A DNA stretch of 64,000 nt from Papio anubis (Eukaryota; Chordata; Mammalia; Primates; Cercopithecidae): contig NC_044989.1 in assembly GCF_008728515.1 (NCBI RefSeq), positions 79,509,754-79,573,753 on the forward strand. Direction: 5' to 3'. Within the stretch, counting starts at the first letter, position 1, and each line of letters opens with the position of its first letter. A program made the translations under genes and the position numbers. A model generated the notes under the pieces. That model was not told the DNA's origin and made no database searches. It was given only the letters and a program-made list of their open reading frames with translations. Positions 1 through 11,861 of this stretch are shown piece after piece.

Positions 1-1560
1 AAAGCTGACACACATTTTTAGGTATTTGTTATGGTAAGAATATCACTTCTGGTACCAACACTGATTTCTATCTTAGTCTTTTTTGTGCTGTTAGAACAAA
101 ATACCTGAGAGAGGGGAATTTATAATTGACAGACATTTATTTTCTCACAGCTCTGGATACTAAGTTCAATATCATGGTGCTTGCACTTGGCAATGGCTTT
201 CTTACAGTGTTATCTCATGGTAAAAGGCTGAATGACAAAAAGGCAAAAGGAAATGAAAGGAGCTATCTTATAATGGCATTAATACCACCTATGAGAACAG
301 AAGCCTCATAGCTCCATTAATTCTTTAAGGTAACATTATTTAGTAGTATTGCAATAGCAGTTAAATTTCAACAAAAATTTTGGAGGGAACAGATATTATA
401 ACCTTCTTTGATTTTCTTACCTTTTTAATTCGTCTGGACCCTGGTTAATATTCATCTCAATTAACATAATGGTATTTTTAAAAGGGTTATCTGGCTTCCT
501 CTTTTACATTTTCTCTAATTCCATAGCAAGACATCCATTATGAGTTCAGTTTAAATTTGTGGATTTACCATGTCTTTGAGGCAGGCCATTGTTCCTCTGA
601 AGAAAGAGTTTTTTCACATGAGTGAAAATAAAATCTGAGCTCCCAAACTCCACCTCTATTCTGAAATCTCAGATTTTAAGGCAGCTTATATTTGTGCTAG
701 TCTGTGGCTGATATCAATGTGTGTTTTAAAAGCCCAACGTTGTTTGGCAGAAAATGGCTCTGAACATGGCTATATGCTTAGCTTTTCATATTTTAGGATT
801 CAGGGATCCATTACTCCTGCAAAAGATAATTCACTAAAGAAATTGAGGATCAGTGTCTTTGGAGCTTTCCCTAAACCAAATTTGGCCCTTCAGCCTATAG
901 GCTTATAATGGACAGTTGACAACAGTCCTTGACAGAGTGATTCCTCCTTGGAAGTCTCACAAAAATAAGTCAAACCCCATCAGCAACAAGTTAACTGGTC
1001 CAGAGACTGGGAAGTAGAGACAACGTATTCACAAAACTGAGTTTGACTTTGTGTGTCTGTGAAGTGTAAAAATGGAAGTCAGAGGAGGATAGGGTATAAC
1101 TCCAGCTTTCATGTGGAGATGAGGTTGTGGATGGGAAACTTTTACAAAATAACCACAAAGTAAAATAGCTGCTGGAGCCCGCAGGGAAAGAAGGGGCAAA
1201 GTGGTGGAAGGAATGTCCTATAGCACTGGGAAGTGGATTGGAGTTTCAGCATTTTATTTGATCACTATTGGACAGTGGTTCTCTTTAGAGAGGAGAGATC
1301 CAATTTTAGTGTCTGAACTAGACAATAAAATTCTCTAAATACCTGTGTCCTTATGAGAGGGAGTGGAACAATATGTGATCCCATCTACCAATAACTTTCC
1401 ATTCTTACCGGTTGTGTCAAAATTTTAGAACTTTTGCAGGGTGGGTGATAGAACAGAGAAATAGAGAGCACAGACCCTGGTGTCAGGTTCATTGGGTCTG
1501 AATGCTAGCTATGCCACATATTGTGGTTACTGTGTGGCCTTGGGCAAGTTAATCCACCTT
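1..1560. other. Non-coding DNA, nothing assigned
   Basis: No exon, promoter or repeat family is recognised. The open frames are short and lack coding character. In human this interval lies between REG1B and REG1A. Confidence 0.5.
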
Positions 1561-1587
1561 TCTGTGGATAAGGCTTTTTAAAAATTT

Positions 1588-1589
1588 GT

Positions 1590-1624
<35 letters not shown>

Positions 1625-1625
1625 C
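1588..1625. repeat. (TTTA)n microsatellite
   Basis: About nine copies of ttta in a row, next to the Alu insertion at 1652. Confidence 0.95.
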
Positions 1626-1651
1626 TAAGGTAACTGTCTTCTATGTAGGGA

Positions 1652-1923
1652 TTTTTTTTTTCTTTTCTTTTTTTTTTTTTTTGAGACAGAGTCTCGCTCT
1701 GTCGCCAGGCTGGAGTGCAGTGGTGCTATCTCGGCTCGCTGCAACCTCTGCCTCCCAGGCTCAAGCGATTCTCCTGCCTCAGTCTCCCAAAAAGCTGGGA
1801 CTACAGTTGTGCGCCACCATATCCAGCTAATTTTTGAATTTTTAGTAGAGACGGGGTTTCACCATGTTGGCCAGGACAATCTGGATCTCTTGACCTCGTG
1901 ATCCACCCACCTTAGCCTCCCAA
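1652..1923 (-). mobile_element. Alu, antisense, with target-site duplication
   Basis: A T tract and then a reverse-strand Alu body (gagacagagtctcgctctgtc... to ...cttagcctccc). It is flanked by a 10-base direct repeat, tatgtaggga, at 1642-1651 and 1924-1933. The last 30 or so bases of the Alu 5' end are missing, so it is slightly 5'-truncated. Confidence 0.95.
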
Positions 1924-2429
1924 TATGTAGGGATATTTTTTAAAAGCTAACATATTTTACACATGTAAAAATATTTCTCAGAACATGAAAATTGTAATAT
2001 ACATGTTTGTTCAAATGGAATAATATAACAGAAATATTCTAAACTATTATATGAAAGGGTGTGTTTGAAGGTATTATGAAAGTACATAGAGAATTATAGT
2101 TTCAGCTTTAATCATCACTGTTATATGCTTAGCAGAAAGTCAACAGTGTTAAGAGTGCCTTTGCTGAATGCACCATCACCATCATCACTCTCTTCCTCCT
2201 CTTTCTCCTCAATGTATCTGACAACAGTTCTGAAGAGGCATTAGAGTTGATTTATTACTTTGAGGAAGTGAGATGTAAGGTGCAATCCCCAGAAACCTTC
2301 AGCTTCTTCCATGGGAGTTTCTCTTTCCACAGGATCCTTTCAGGACACGCCTAGTCAGTAGAGGAGGCCTCCGAGGTAAATGACATTAGCATTCCACAAA
2401 CTTCTGTCTCTCCCTTTCCCCACTGTCCC

Positions 2430-2800
2430 AAGCAGGATGGTCCACATCTTGTCCTGCTGCTGCCCTTGTCCCTTGTCCCACAAATGCTCCTGCTCCAGAC
2501 TCACACACTCACTGCCCCTCCTCCCAGAGTCCTCCCTTCACACACATCATCACTATTCCTGGAAGGTCTCTGCTTCTTCCTGGGCTGCTCAGGGCCATGA
2601 GAACTGGGCATCTGGTTGCTGCTGACTTTGCAGCATCTTTGACTTGCACAGTTTGCCAAGTTGTTTGTGAAAGAGAACTTTATATGTGACCACTCCCAGG
2701 GTATGCCAAGAAGAGTTCCCCAATGCCAGAATTCCCTTGTGTTGGAGCCATCTGTAAGGCCTCTGAGCTTCTACTCTTGCCCTCTGCTTGGAATTCAAAT
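2430..2800 (+). promoter_or_regulatory. Orphan REG promoter-like module without exons
   Basis: The blocks attcctggaaggtctc, gaactgggcatctgg, gtttgccaagttgttt and gtgaccactcccagggta align in order with sequence upstream of REG1A (7330-7530) and REG1C (25400-25640). The shared element appears as tgccaagaagag at 2704-2715, followed by atgccagaattc. No TATA box or REG exon follows. This looks like the remnant of a duplicated REG gene 5' end, with the exons lost or never copied. Activity is unknown. Confidence 0.65.
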
Positions 2801-3004
2801 TCAAAGCTCTCTTTACAGTAGGAGGGATCCACAGAAAAATAGCTTCTGTTGTGGATTTGAGGAGCTTACAACTTCTCTGGAAACTCTATACTCAAATAAA
2901 TACATTAAATAACTGGGGGCTTGATAGAGTAGGTGTTTCTGACTATTCAGTGATGCAAAATTTAGAGTAGGAAGATGTCCTGGATAATTTTATGTAATAG
3001 CTTT

Positions 3005-3450
3005 TTCTTTTCTTTTTCCTTTTTTCTTTTCAGTGTTTTAATTGGCCCATAATAATTGTACATATTTTTCAGGTTCACTGTGATATTTCAATACATGTAT
3101 ACGATGTATAATAAACCAGCCAGGGTAATTAGCATATCTATCCCTTCAAACATGCATCATTTCTTTTGTTGGGAATATTCAAAACTCACTCATCTAGCTT
3201 TTCAAAAATTTACACAAAATTGTTATAAATTATAGCTGCCCTGTAGTGCTATAGGACATTAGAATCCATTCCTCAGATGTGGCTGTACTTTTGTATTCCT
3301 TAACCAAGCTTTGGCTGTCTTCTCTGTCCCCTTCAGTGTCTGTAGTAACCACCATTTCACTCTCTACTGCTATGAGATCTAAATTGTTAGCTTCCACATA
3401 TGAACTAGAACATGTGGTGTTTGTCTTTCTGTGCCTGGTATTTTCCTGAA
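3005..3450 (-). mobile_element. Old L1 3' end fragment
   Basis: Reads as a reverse-strand L1 3' end: ttcaatacatgtatac, ccctgtagtgct, accaccatttcactctctac, tatgaactagaacatg. It is diverged and short, probably an L1M-class copy. Confidence 0.75.
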
Positions 3451-3647
3451 TCTTTTTCTGCCTTTCACTTCTCTGAACAAGTGCTGAGACATGAGAAAGG
3501 GTGAGTTGGGGGCCCTAAGTTTCTGCTCTTCCAAGGCTCCTCCAATATTTCAAGTTATTTGACCACATTGGTTTGTGACTTCAGGTCAGAACTGCTCATA
3601 TGTACGCTAAGATGGCAGCATACCATCTTGAATGGCTCCCCCTTTTT

Positions 3648-3677
3648 CAAACACAAACACACAGACACACACACACC
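3648..3677. repeat. CA-rich simple repeat
   Basis: Imperfect (CA)n, aaacacaaacacacagacacacacacacc, followed by an A-rich run at 3700-3725. Confidence 0.85.
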
Positions 3678-4138
3678 TAACTGTGTTGTTAATATATGTT
3701 AAAAAAAAAAAACAAACAAATAAATTATGGGGTAGATATGAGTGCTTGATGTCTTATATTTATTCACATTTTAAGCTCTCCTTATGTGTCCCTGGCCATG
3801 GCCATCATGAGTTTGTGGTTATTAAATCAGTCCTCAGAGGCCTAGATGGGTTGAACATGGAAATTACCTAATAAAAGAAACTCAGAAAGGTAGTTGGAAT
3901 AACAAAATGACCCTAAAGCAAAACTGCTTATGTTGAATATAGTTCCAATAAATATTTGTCATTTGAATTGGTTTAGTTACTTAGTTCTTCTCTGACCCTC
4001 AGTCTCTTCATTTGTTAAATATGGCTCTTCATAGCACCTATATTATTAGGATGTCATGTGAATTAATTAGGTTCCTCTTAGTCAGCATTTAGAATAGTCC
4101 CTGGCACAGAGAGCATGCAATGAAGGTTTGTGTTAAAT

Positions 4139-4456
4139 GGCCACATGCAGTGGCTCATGCCTGTAATCCCAGCACTTTGGGAGTCCGAAGTGGGTGGATC
4201 ACCTGAGGTTAGGAGTTCAGGACCAGCCTGGCCAACTTAGTGAAACCCTATGTCTACAAAAAATACAAAAATTATCCAGGCATGGTGGCTTATGCTTGTA
4301 ATCCCAGCTACTTGTAAGGCTGAGGCAGGAGAAACATTTGAGCCTGAGAGGCGGAGGTTGCAGTGAGCTGAGATGGTACCACTTTGCTACAGCCTGGGTG
4401 ACAGAGTGAGGATCCGTCTCAAAAAAAAAAAAAAAAAGTAAGAAAGAAAAAGGAAA
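4139..4456 (+). mobile_element. Alu, sense, with target-site duplication
   Basis: A full-length two-arm Alu with a 3' A tail (aaaaaaaaaaaaaaaaa gtaagaaagaaaaagg). It is flanked by tttgtgttaaat at 4127-4138 and 4457-4468. Confidence 0.95.
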
Positions 4457-5300
4457 TTTGTGTTAAATAAAACAGAGGTTTCCTGTGAAGCAGAAAAGGC
4501 TAAGTTATAAGTAAGTTTCTTTATGTCTGCAGAACACAGCAGACTAGGGAAAATCCCGAACGCATCTTGGATTTCTTGAGCTCCTTTCCTCTCCAGTCTA
4601 AGGCTTGCAGAAAGGCTTCTATTCACATGCCTGCTAAGTATTTAAACAAGAGGAACGTTATTTCTCAATAGTAAGTCTAAAATCTCTATTCCAAGCATCA
4701 AAAGCAGAAAATAGCTACTGGATGATGGCCAGTAGCACCGTCTATCATCCACAGCCTTGAAACGTTCTAAGCCATATTGAGTCTTATCAAGAAATTGCCC
4801 CACTTGGGCACATATTAACCTTAACGTCCATGATACTTGCTTCTGCCTCTGAGAAAACTAACATAAGGAATAGATGGGAAAGGCCTGAAATGAGCTTCTG
4901 GGAATCTTATAAAACTAGGTCAAAGGTCCTTGAGGATCCTCAGAAAAATAAGGTAAATACTAAAGGGATTGAATGTATGGCTTTCCTGAAAAAGGAATTT
5001 CTTTGGGACCATGGCTGCTACCAATTTATGTCCTAAATTTTATTATCTTGCATGTGGAACTTGGCCAGTCACCTATGTAAGCAACAAGTGCAACTTCTCA
5101 ATGGAGTTACCACTACTGGGGACAATAAAGATTTTTATGGGCGTACTCTGTCAATTGTTATTTGTTTTGAATCTCTGTCTGTTTTATGTCTTCCTAGTTG
5201 TAACATCTGTCATTGTGTATTTTAGAGTACTAGATCTTTTATACCTGGACAGTCATTTCTTGTTTGAAGTTATGTTAAATTAAGAAAAAAATCTCATATT
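4457..5300. other. Non-coding DNA, nothing assigned
   Basis: No gene or clear repeat family is recognised between the Alu and the L1 fragment. Confidence 0.45.
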
Positions 5301-5302
5301 TT

Positions 5303-5815
5303 AAAAATATTTATTATAAAGACATATGCATACATATATTCATTGCAACATTGTTCACTATAGCAAAGACATAGAATCCACCTAAATGCCCGTCAATGAT
5401 AAACTGGATAAAGAAAATGTGGTACATATACACCATGGAATACTATGCAGCCATACAAAAGAATGAGATAATGTCCTTTTCAGTGACGTGAATGGAGCTG
5501 GAAGCCATTATCCTTAGCAAACTTACACAGGAACAGAAAACCAAATACTGCATGTTCTCACTTATAGGTGGGAGCTAAGTGATGAGAACAATTGAACAAA
5601 TAGAAGGGAACAACACACACTGGGACCTTTTGGAGAGTGGAACATGAGAGGAGGGAGAGGGTCAGCAAAAATAACTAAGGGTACTAGGCTTAACACCTGG
5701 GTGATGAAATACTCTGTACAACAAAGCCCCATTACACAAGTTTACCTCTGTAACAAACTTGCACTTGTACCACTTAACTTAAAATTAAAGTTGAGAAAAG
5801 AAAAGAAAATATTAT
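5303..5815 (+). mobile_element. L1 3' end fragment, sense
   Basis: Carries the typical end of L1 ORF2 and its 3' UTR: atgtggtacatatacaccatggaatactatgcagcc, tgcatgttctcacttataggtggg, acctgggtgatgaaat, ending A-rich near 5815. It is 5'-truncated and of intermediate age. Confidence 0.9.
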
Positions 5816-6124
5816 GCCATAAAGTATTTTTATCTTAATTTTTTTAAATTAATTGCTTGTTTAATTTTTACCAGATAAATATGTCATGGTACCAAGTATA
5901 CTGGACTCTTCCCTACTATCCTTTGTTAATGGAAGAATACGTCTGAATCTCTTATTTAGAGAAAAACTAGGAATCATTCTCTGGTTGTAATAATTTTAAA
6001 AAGCATAACTACTTTTTGTAAAAGCAGAAAAAAATTGGATTAATTTAACAAACACATAGGAACCAGACAGTGAGAATAAACAATATTAACATCTGTCATC
6101 TTTGTTTAATATCATTAGTTTTTG

Positions 6125-6285
6125 TTTTTGTTTTTATTTTTTGAGACAGTTTATTGTTCTTTCACCCAGGCTGGAGTGCAGTGGCACAACCACAACTCAC
6201 TGTAATCTCAACTTCTCAAGCTCAAACAATCCCCCACCTCAGCCTCCTAAGTAGCTGAGACTACAGGCATGTGCCACCATATCTG

Positions 6286-6371
<86 letters not shown>

Positions 6372-6500
6372 CTTTTTGTAGAGATGGGGTCTCACTGTGT
6401 TGCCCAGGCTGGTCTCAAATTCCTGGGCTCAAGTGATCCTCTCATCTCAGCTTCCAAAAGTGCTGGGATTACAGACTTGAACCACCACACCAGGCCCATC
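6125..6500 (-). mobile_element. Alu, antisense, interrupted by a microsatellite
   Basis: An old Alu on the minus strand (ttgagacagt... to ...accaccacaccaggccc). Its middle T-rich linker has grown into the microsatellite at 6288-6369. Confidence 0.85.
6288..6369. repeat. (TA)n(TG)n compound microsatellite
   Basis: About 20 ta units and then about 19 gt units, inside the linker between the two Alu arms. Likely highly variable in length. Confidence 0.97.
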
Positions 6501-7320
6501 ATTAGTTTTTATATAAAGGAAAAAACCTTAGAATTGTTAGGCAAATATTATGACAAATTGTAATATATATTCTTACATTTCAGATTTTTATTTTTTAAAC
6601 TGTATGACAATTGATTAATAAATAAAATTTAGTATTAATCTGTCTTTTAAAACCATATATAAAGTTTATCAAGTAGCTTATAGCTTCTTGCAACTGAATT
6701 TTTGTATTCAATGTTATGGATTTGACACTAATCCAAGTTGAAATATAGATATCTACTTTATTCTATTTAAATTGTTTGGTATTTTATTGTACTTTGTTAA
6801 TCCATTTGTCCCAATTCATATACTTATCTCTCTTTCTGTGAACATTCAGGTTAGTTTCTTCTTCCTAATTTTGCATTCCGATTGGCTTTTATTCCCTGAA
6901 TTATAAATGACTATTCTATGATGGTTCTGCTAAATATTCAATTTCACCACACAATCTTTGACTTCATACTAACAAACAGTTGACTTCACATGGACAATTT
7001 CAATGAAGCCTGACTTCATATCTAGCTCCTTTAAGCTTCCTTGGGCATCAGCTCTCTACAATTCTCACATTGAGAATATCTGTATTTTGCTGGCTCACAC
7101 CTTGCTGGACATGTTAAATGTTTTGAAATATAAATTTAACCTACCTCTTGAGATAGGTCTTGAGAGGTTTGTGAGCCTAAAAAGACATGGAGGAACCACT
7201 TAATGCCACAGGCACATTGTTCTAAATTATTTGGAATCAGTTAATTCCTCCCCATCTCCTAGCCATGCCTGACACCAAAGGGGAGCCTCTAAATTTACAG
7301 GGAGTAGAAGGAAATCTACT
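6501..7320. other. AT-rich upstream DNA of REG1A, nothing assigned
   Basis: No exon or repeat family is recognised. It may hold distal REG1A control sequence, but no motif supports this. Confidence 0.4.
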
Positions 7321-7324
7321 CTTC

Positions 7325-7646
7325 TCTGCTCCTCTCTGGGTTGTTAGGGCACATGGGAACCCTCAGTTGTTTTCTGCTGAGCAACAGCCAAGTCCACCTT
7401 GGACTTAGACAGCTTGCCAAATTGTTTGCCGGAAGGGGACCTGATTTGTGACCACTCCCAGGGTGTGCCAGGAAAAGGCTCCTACTGGTTCCAGAAGCTC
7501 TTACTGTCAATGCCCTCCCTAGGCCCCCAAAACTCACCCCTTGCCCTCACCCCTTTCGCTTAAATGACGTGGTTCTTATCTCAGATCCCGATATAAAACT
7601 CCTACAGCTACCTGGCCTGAGAAGCCAACTCAGACTCAGCCAACAG
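7325..7646 (+). promoter_or_regulatory. REG1A: REG1A promoter and non-coding exon 1
   Basis: A TATA box (tataaaa) lies at 7592-7598, preceded by a CRE-like tgacgt at 7565-7570. Exon 1 should start about 25-30 bases after the TATA box, near 7620, and ends at 7646 before a gtaagt donor. Upstream, 7440-7530 aligns with the same part of the REG1C promoter and with two exon-less copies elsewhere in the window. This includes the element tgccaggaaaag at 7466-7477, about 126 bases before the TATA box. The exact transcription start is inferred, not seen. Confidence 0.8.
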
Positions 7647-7993
7647 GTAAGTGGGCATTACAGGAGGAGGGCACCTCTAACTTGCACTGTAAATCTAAAA
7701 TCTTGGGGAAGATACAGCATGAGTTTCTGTCCAGGAGGTTTTAGCCGTAATGAAGCCTCAGTGGGATCCAAAGCTGTTTTTCGGTTACTGAGTCTATGAT
7801 CCTCAAACTCTCAAGAGAACCTTTTGAAGGTATGGGTGTCTCAGAGGACCTTCCTGGTCTCAGAAATTCTGAGAGGAGGTTTTAAGGAAGGTAATAGGTG
7901 CTTTGCTCTCCATCTCTCAGAACCCCCATCTCCGTGTTCTCCTATAGAGATTGTTGATTTGCCTCTTAAGCAAGAGATTCATTGCAGCTCAGC

Positions 7994-10346
7994 ATGGCTC
8001 AGACCAGCTCATACTTCATGCTGATCTCCTGCTTGATGTTCCTGTCTCAGAGCCAAGGTAAGATCTTTTTTCCACCAACCAACTCTGTCTAGCCCTGAAG
8101 CCTTCACTCTATCCCCAGGCATATGGGTCTACTTGAAAAAAAAAAAAAAAAAGTAGAGTCACCATTAAGGGTTGTTTTGTGGTGTTTATTGATCTTTATT
8201 GCTGATCTCTTCACATTTATATGCACCCACACCTCATTAAGGAGTTTGAGCTAGAATTTAAAATGACCCCTTATAAGCTACTGCTGCAGTTGGAATGAGT
8301 TAATCTGATTAAATTTATATACATGATGGTGGATTTGGGGATGTCTGTGTGTAGAGAGTCACTAATGGGGTGTAGAACTGAGGCGAGCCTTGTGTTCAGG
8401 GAAACCAAGACAGGCTTGAGAAAGCAGAAGCCTGAGTTCTTCAAGGTAGAAGAGCCTGAGCTCCAGACATAAAAGGGAAACTGGAGACATGTTTCTTTAG
8501 CCAATTCATTCTGGGATTTTTTTGCCCAATCAAATAAACCAAAGAGAGAAGATGTAGGATGCAGGAGCAAGAGTGAGCAGTCATTCCATAATAGACTAGA
8601 TTATTCTGTTTCTATAAAGGAACCCCAGAAACTCCTACCTCATCTTCAAGCCTTTTCCTTACCCCGAGAGCCTCCTTTAATTGTCTGTTCTTTTTCAGGT
8701 CAAGAGGCCCAGACAGACTTGCCCCAGGCCCGGATCAGCTGCCCAGAAGGCAGCAACGCCTATCGCTCCTACTGCTACTATTTTAATGAAGACCGTGAGA
8801 CCTGGGTTGATGCAGATGTGAGTGAGGAGAGCAGTGTGGGAAGGGAGGCTCACGAAGGGAGGGGAAGCTGCCACTCTCCAGTGTGTTCAGTGGCTGCAAT
8901 GAGATGAGACTGAACCCCTCGCTGTACTATCATCAGTCCCAAACTTTCCAGTCTACTTTATCCCATTATTCAGCACATTCCCAGCACAAAGAACCTCGTG
9001 GTCAGTGACAGCATCATCAGGGACATTACTGTGCCTTTTATGACCCATCTTCTTGGAGGACTCAGTATATCCCTCACACCCTCCTCCTCCACTGCGTGCT
9101 CCATTTTCTTCCCCAACAGCTCTACTGCCAGAACATGAATTCGGGCAACCTGGTGTCTGTGCTCACCCAGGCAGAGGGTGCCTTTGTGGCCTCACTGATT
9201 AAGGAGAGTGGCACTGATGACTTCAATGTCTGGACTGGCCTCCATGACCCCAAAAAGGTAGGCTGCAGCCTTCTTTATCTCCTAATAATCAGGTTTGAGA
9301 AGTAAGAAGGAGGTTCACGTTCTGGTCTCCTAAGTAGCAGCTTTTGTCACTTTCCAGAACTCAAGCTGTTTACAGATCCTATAATGTCCTGTGTAGCAAG
9401 ATGCACTGTAGATGATTAGAGATATAAGTGGAAAGCTGAATTTCCTAGGTGTCCTGGTCATTCATAAATAAACTTATTCTGTTTACAGTCAACAAAGCAT
9501 CTATATGAACCAACTTCTTACCTATTTTGTTACTGTCAGCGTCATAAGAGAGACTAGATTGCTGACTATACAGAAAGGAGACTTGTGGTAAAGAATCTAC
9601 TGCTGTACTACTGGCATTTGGGAACCTAGTAGTACACTACATAATATAATATATCAACAACTAATGGTCAGCCAATGCTATGCTGGATATGAGGGTCCTG
9701 GGCCACAAAGACAAAAAATCAGGAACTACTTTTTAAGTGAGCTACTTTGGGTCTCTATGTCAAATTCATAACACTTATTTCTTGGTGAAACGTGGTTAAT
9801 GAGTTGGACAGTTCAGGAAAGAAGAAGTTTAGAGCAATAGCAAAGGAAAGGAAACAATATTTAGTAAGGTTTATTCTTCCCTTGTGTCTTAGTATGTTTC
9901 TGAGTGTGCACAAAGGCCCAGTGATTCCATGAATTTTTGAGTGATCACTGCCTCTGTTCTGGCCCTTCCCCATCTAGAACCGCCGCTGGTACTGGAGCAG
10001 TGGGTCCCTGTTCTCCTACAAATCCTGGGACATTGGAGCCCCAAACAGTGTTAATCCTGGCTACTGTGTGAGCCTGACCTCAAGCTCAGGTGAGAGACAG
10101 AGAATCCATCCACCTCTTTCTGTTCTCTCCTGCTTAGCTCTAGGGATGGAACTGGGACTGGGATAGAGGAAAGGTGAACTCCTCATTAAGGGTGTTTGGT
10201 TTTTGTCCTGAGTCCTAAAGCCAGGAGGGTCATACTCTTTCTGGTCTCCCAATTCTAACTCTTCACATTGACTTATAGGATTCCGGAAATGGAAGGATGT
10301 GCCTTGTGAAGACAAGTTCTCCTTTGTCTGCAAGTTCAAAAACTAG
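7994..10346 (+). CDS. REG1A: REG1A, lithostathine-1-alpha, secreted C-type lectin
   Basis: Coding exons are 7994-8057 (exon 2, which starts at 7948), 8699-8817, 9120-9257, 9978-10089 and 10279-10346 (TAG), with AG/GT borders throughout. They give 166 residues, the usual REG1 length. Residues 1-22 are a signal peptide (MAQTSSYFMLISCLMFLSQS...). The mature protein starts at Gln23. The Arg-Ile site in QARISCPEG is the known trypsin cleavage site of REG1. The lectin domain has the six conserved cysteines in the contexts ISC, SYC, LYC, GYC, PCEDK and FVCKF. REG1A is made in pancreatic acinar cells and regenerating gut, is secreted, and has been linked to growth signalling and calcium carbonate stone protein. 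It lacks the EPN sugar-binding motif seen in REG3A, as expected for REG1. One odd residue is Thr in VWTGLHD, where both paralogues in this window have Ile. REG1B could be confused with it, but the N-terminal and exon 5 residues fit REG1A better. Confidence 0.96.
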
Positions 10347-10521
10347 AGGCTGCTGGAAAATAGATGTCTAGAACTGATCCAGCAATTACTACGGAGTCAA
10401 AAATTAAACCGGACCATCTCTCCAACGCAACTCAACCTGGACACTCTCTTCTCTGCTGAGTTTGCCTTGTTAATCTTCAGTACTTTTACCTACCCCAGTC
10501 TCTGGAACCCTAAATAATAAA

Positions 10522-10527
10522 AATAAA
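10522..10527 (+). terminator. REG1A: REG1A polyadenylation signal
   Basis: AATAAA lies about 180 bases after the REG1A stop codon, in the A-rich stretch taaataataaaaataaac. Cleavage is expected near 10540-10550, followed by the T/GT-rich ttgtgctgtcttactgtgtctg. Confidence 0.85.
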
Positions 10528-10832
10528 CATGTTTCCACTATTGTGCTGTCTTACTGTGTCTGCTATTTCCACAACTGACGCCTGGGTGGTTGAGATGAGA
10601 GTGATTACAACAAAGCTTGCTCAGGCCTATCCACTTTTAAAAAGTCCATCCACATACCATGCATATTAGAATTCAGTATTTATGAACATATGTGGCCTTG
10701 CTTATGACAAGGCTAACAAGATGGAGATTGACCAAAAATTCACATGCTGGCATATCTCAAAGATATTTTGCATTCAGTTCCAGACCACTGTAATAGGGGT
10801 AATATCACAGAAAAGTAAGTTACACAGGTGGT

Positions 10833-10870
10833 TTTTTGTTTTTGTTGTTGTTGTTGTTGTTTGTTTTTTT
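10833..10870. repeat. (GTT)n simple repeat
   Basis: Tandem gtt units within the left end of the Tigger element, followed by a T run. Confidence 0.9.
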
Positions 10871-11195
10871 GCTTCCCAATGCATAGAAATGTTTTCTTTA
10901 CACTACACTGTAATCTATTATATGAACCATAACATTATGTCTGAAAAAGAAATATACATACTTTAATGAAATAGTACTTTATTGCTAAAAAAATACTAAC
11001 AATCATCTGAGCCTTCAGCAAGTAGTATTCTTTTGCTGGTGAATGGTCTTGCCTCAATGTTGATGGCTGCTGCCTGAGCAGCACAGTGGTTGCTGAAGGT
11101 TAGGGTGGCTGTGGAAGTTTCTTAAAATAAGACTACAATGAATTTGGCCACATTGATTTGATTCTTCCTTTCATGTATGATTTCTCTATAGCATG

Positions 11196-11861
11196 TCATA
11201 TTGTTTGATAGCATTTTTCCCACAGTAGAACTTCTTTTAAATCGGAGTCGGCCTCTCCAAACCCTGCTACTTCTTTATCAACTAAGTTTATATGTTGTTC
11301 TAAACCCTGTGTTGTTATTTTAACAATGTTCACAGTACCTTTGTCAAGAGTAGATTCCATATCAGGAAACCACTTTCTCTGCTCATCCATAAGAAGCTGC
11401 TCCTCATCCTTTCAAGTTTTATCATAAGATTGCAACGATTCAGTCACCTCTTCATGCTGCATTTCTAATTTTAGTTCTCTTGATATTTCCACTACATTCA
11501 CAGTTACTTCCTTCACAGAAATCTTGATCCTTTCAAAGTTATTCGTGAAGGTTGGAATCAGCTTCTTCCGAACTCCTGTCAATAATGATATATTGACCTC
11601 CTCCCTTAAATCAAAAATGTTCTTAATAGCATCTAGCATAGTGTATTCTTTCCAGATGGTTTTCAATTTACTTTGCCCAGATCCATTGGAGGAATCACTA
11701 TGTATGGCAACTATAGCCTTGTGACATGTATTTGTTAAATAATAAAAATTGAAAAGTGAAATTACTTTTTGATCCCTAGGCTGCAAAACAGATTTTGTGT
11801 TATAAGCAGGCATGAAAAAATCATAAATCTTCTTGCATAGATCTGTGTTCCTAAGCAACAA
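11196..11861 (-). pseudogene. Tigger transposase remnant
   Basis: A 149-codon open frame (11861-11412) and a 64-codon frame (11390-11196) cover the end of the DDE domain and the acidic C-terminal tail of a Tigger1 transposase. A stop near 11409-11411 separates the two frames. This is part of the transposon at 10747-12833, not a host gene. Confidence 0.85.

Noticed and set aside
2830..3000. REG exon following the first orphan promoter module
   Set aside because: No REG-like codons, splice sites or TATA box were found at the expected distance.
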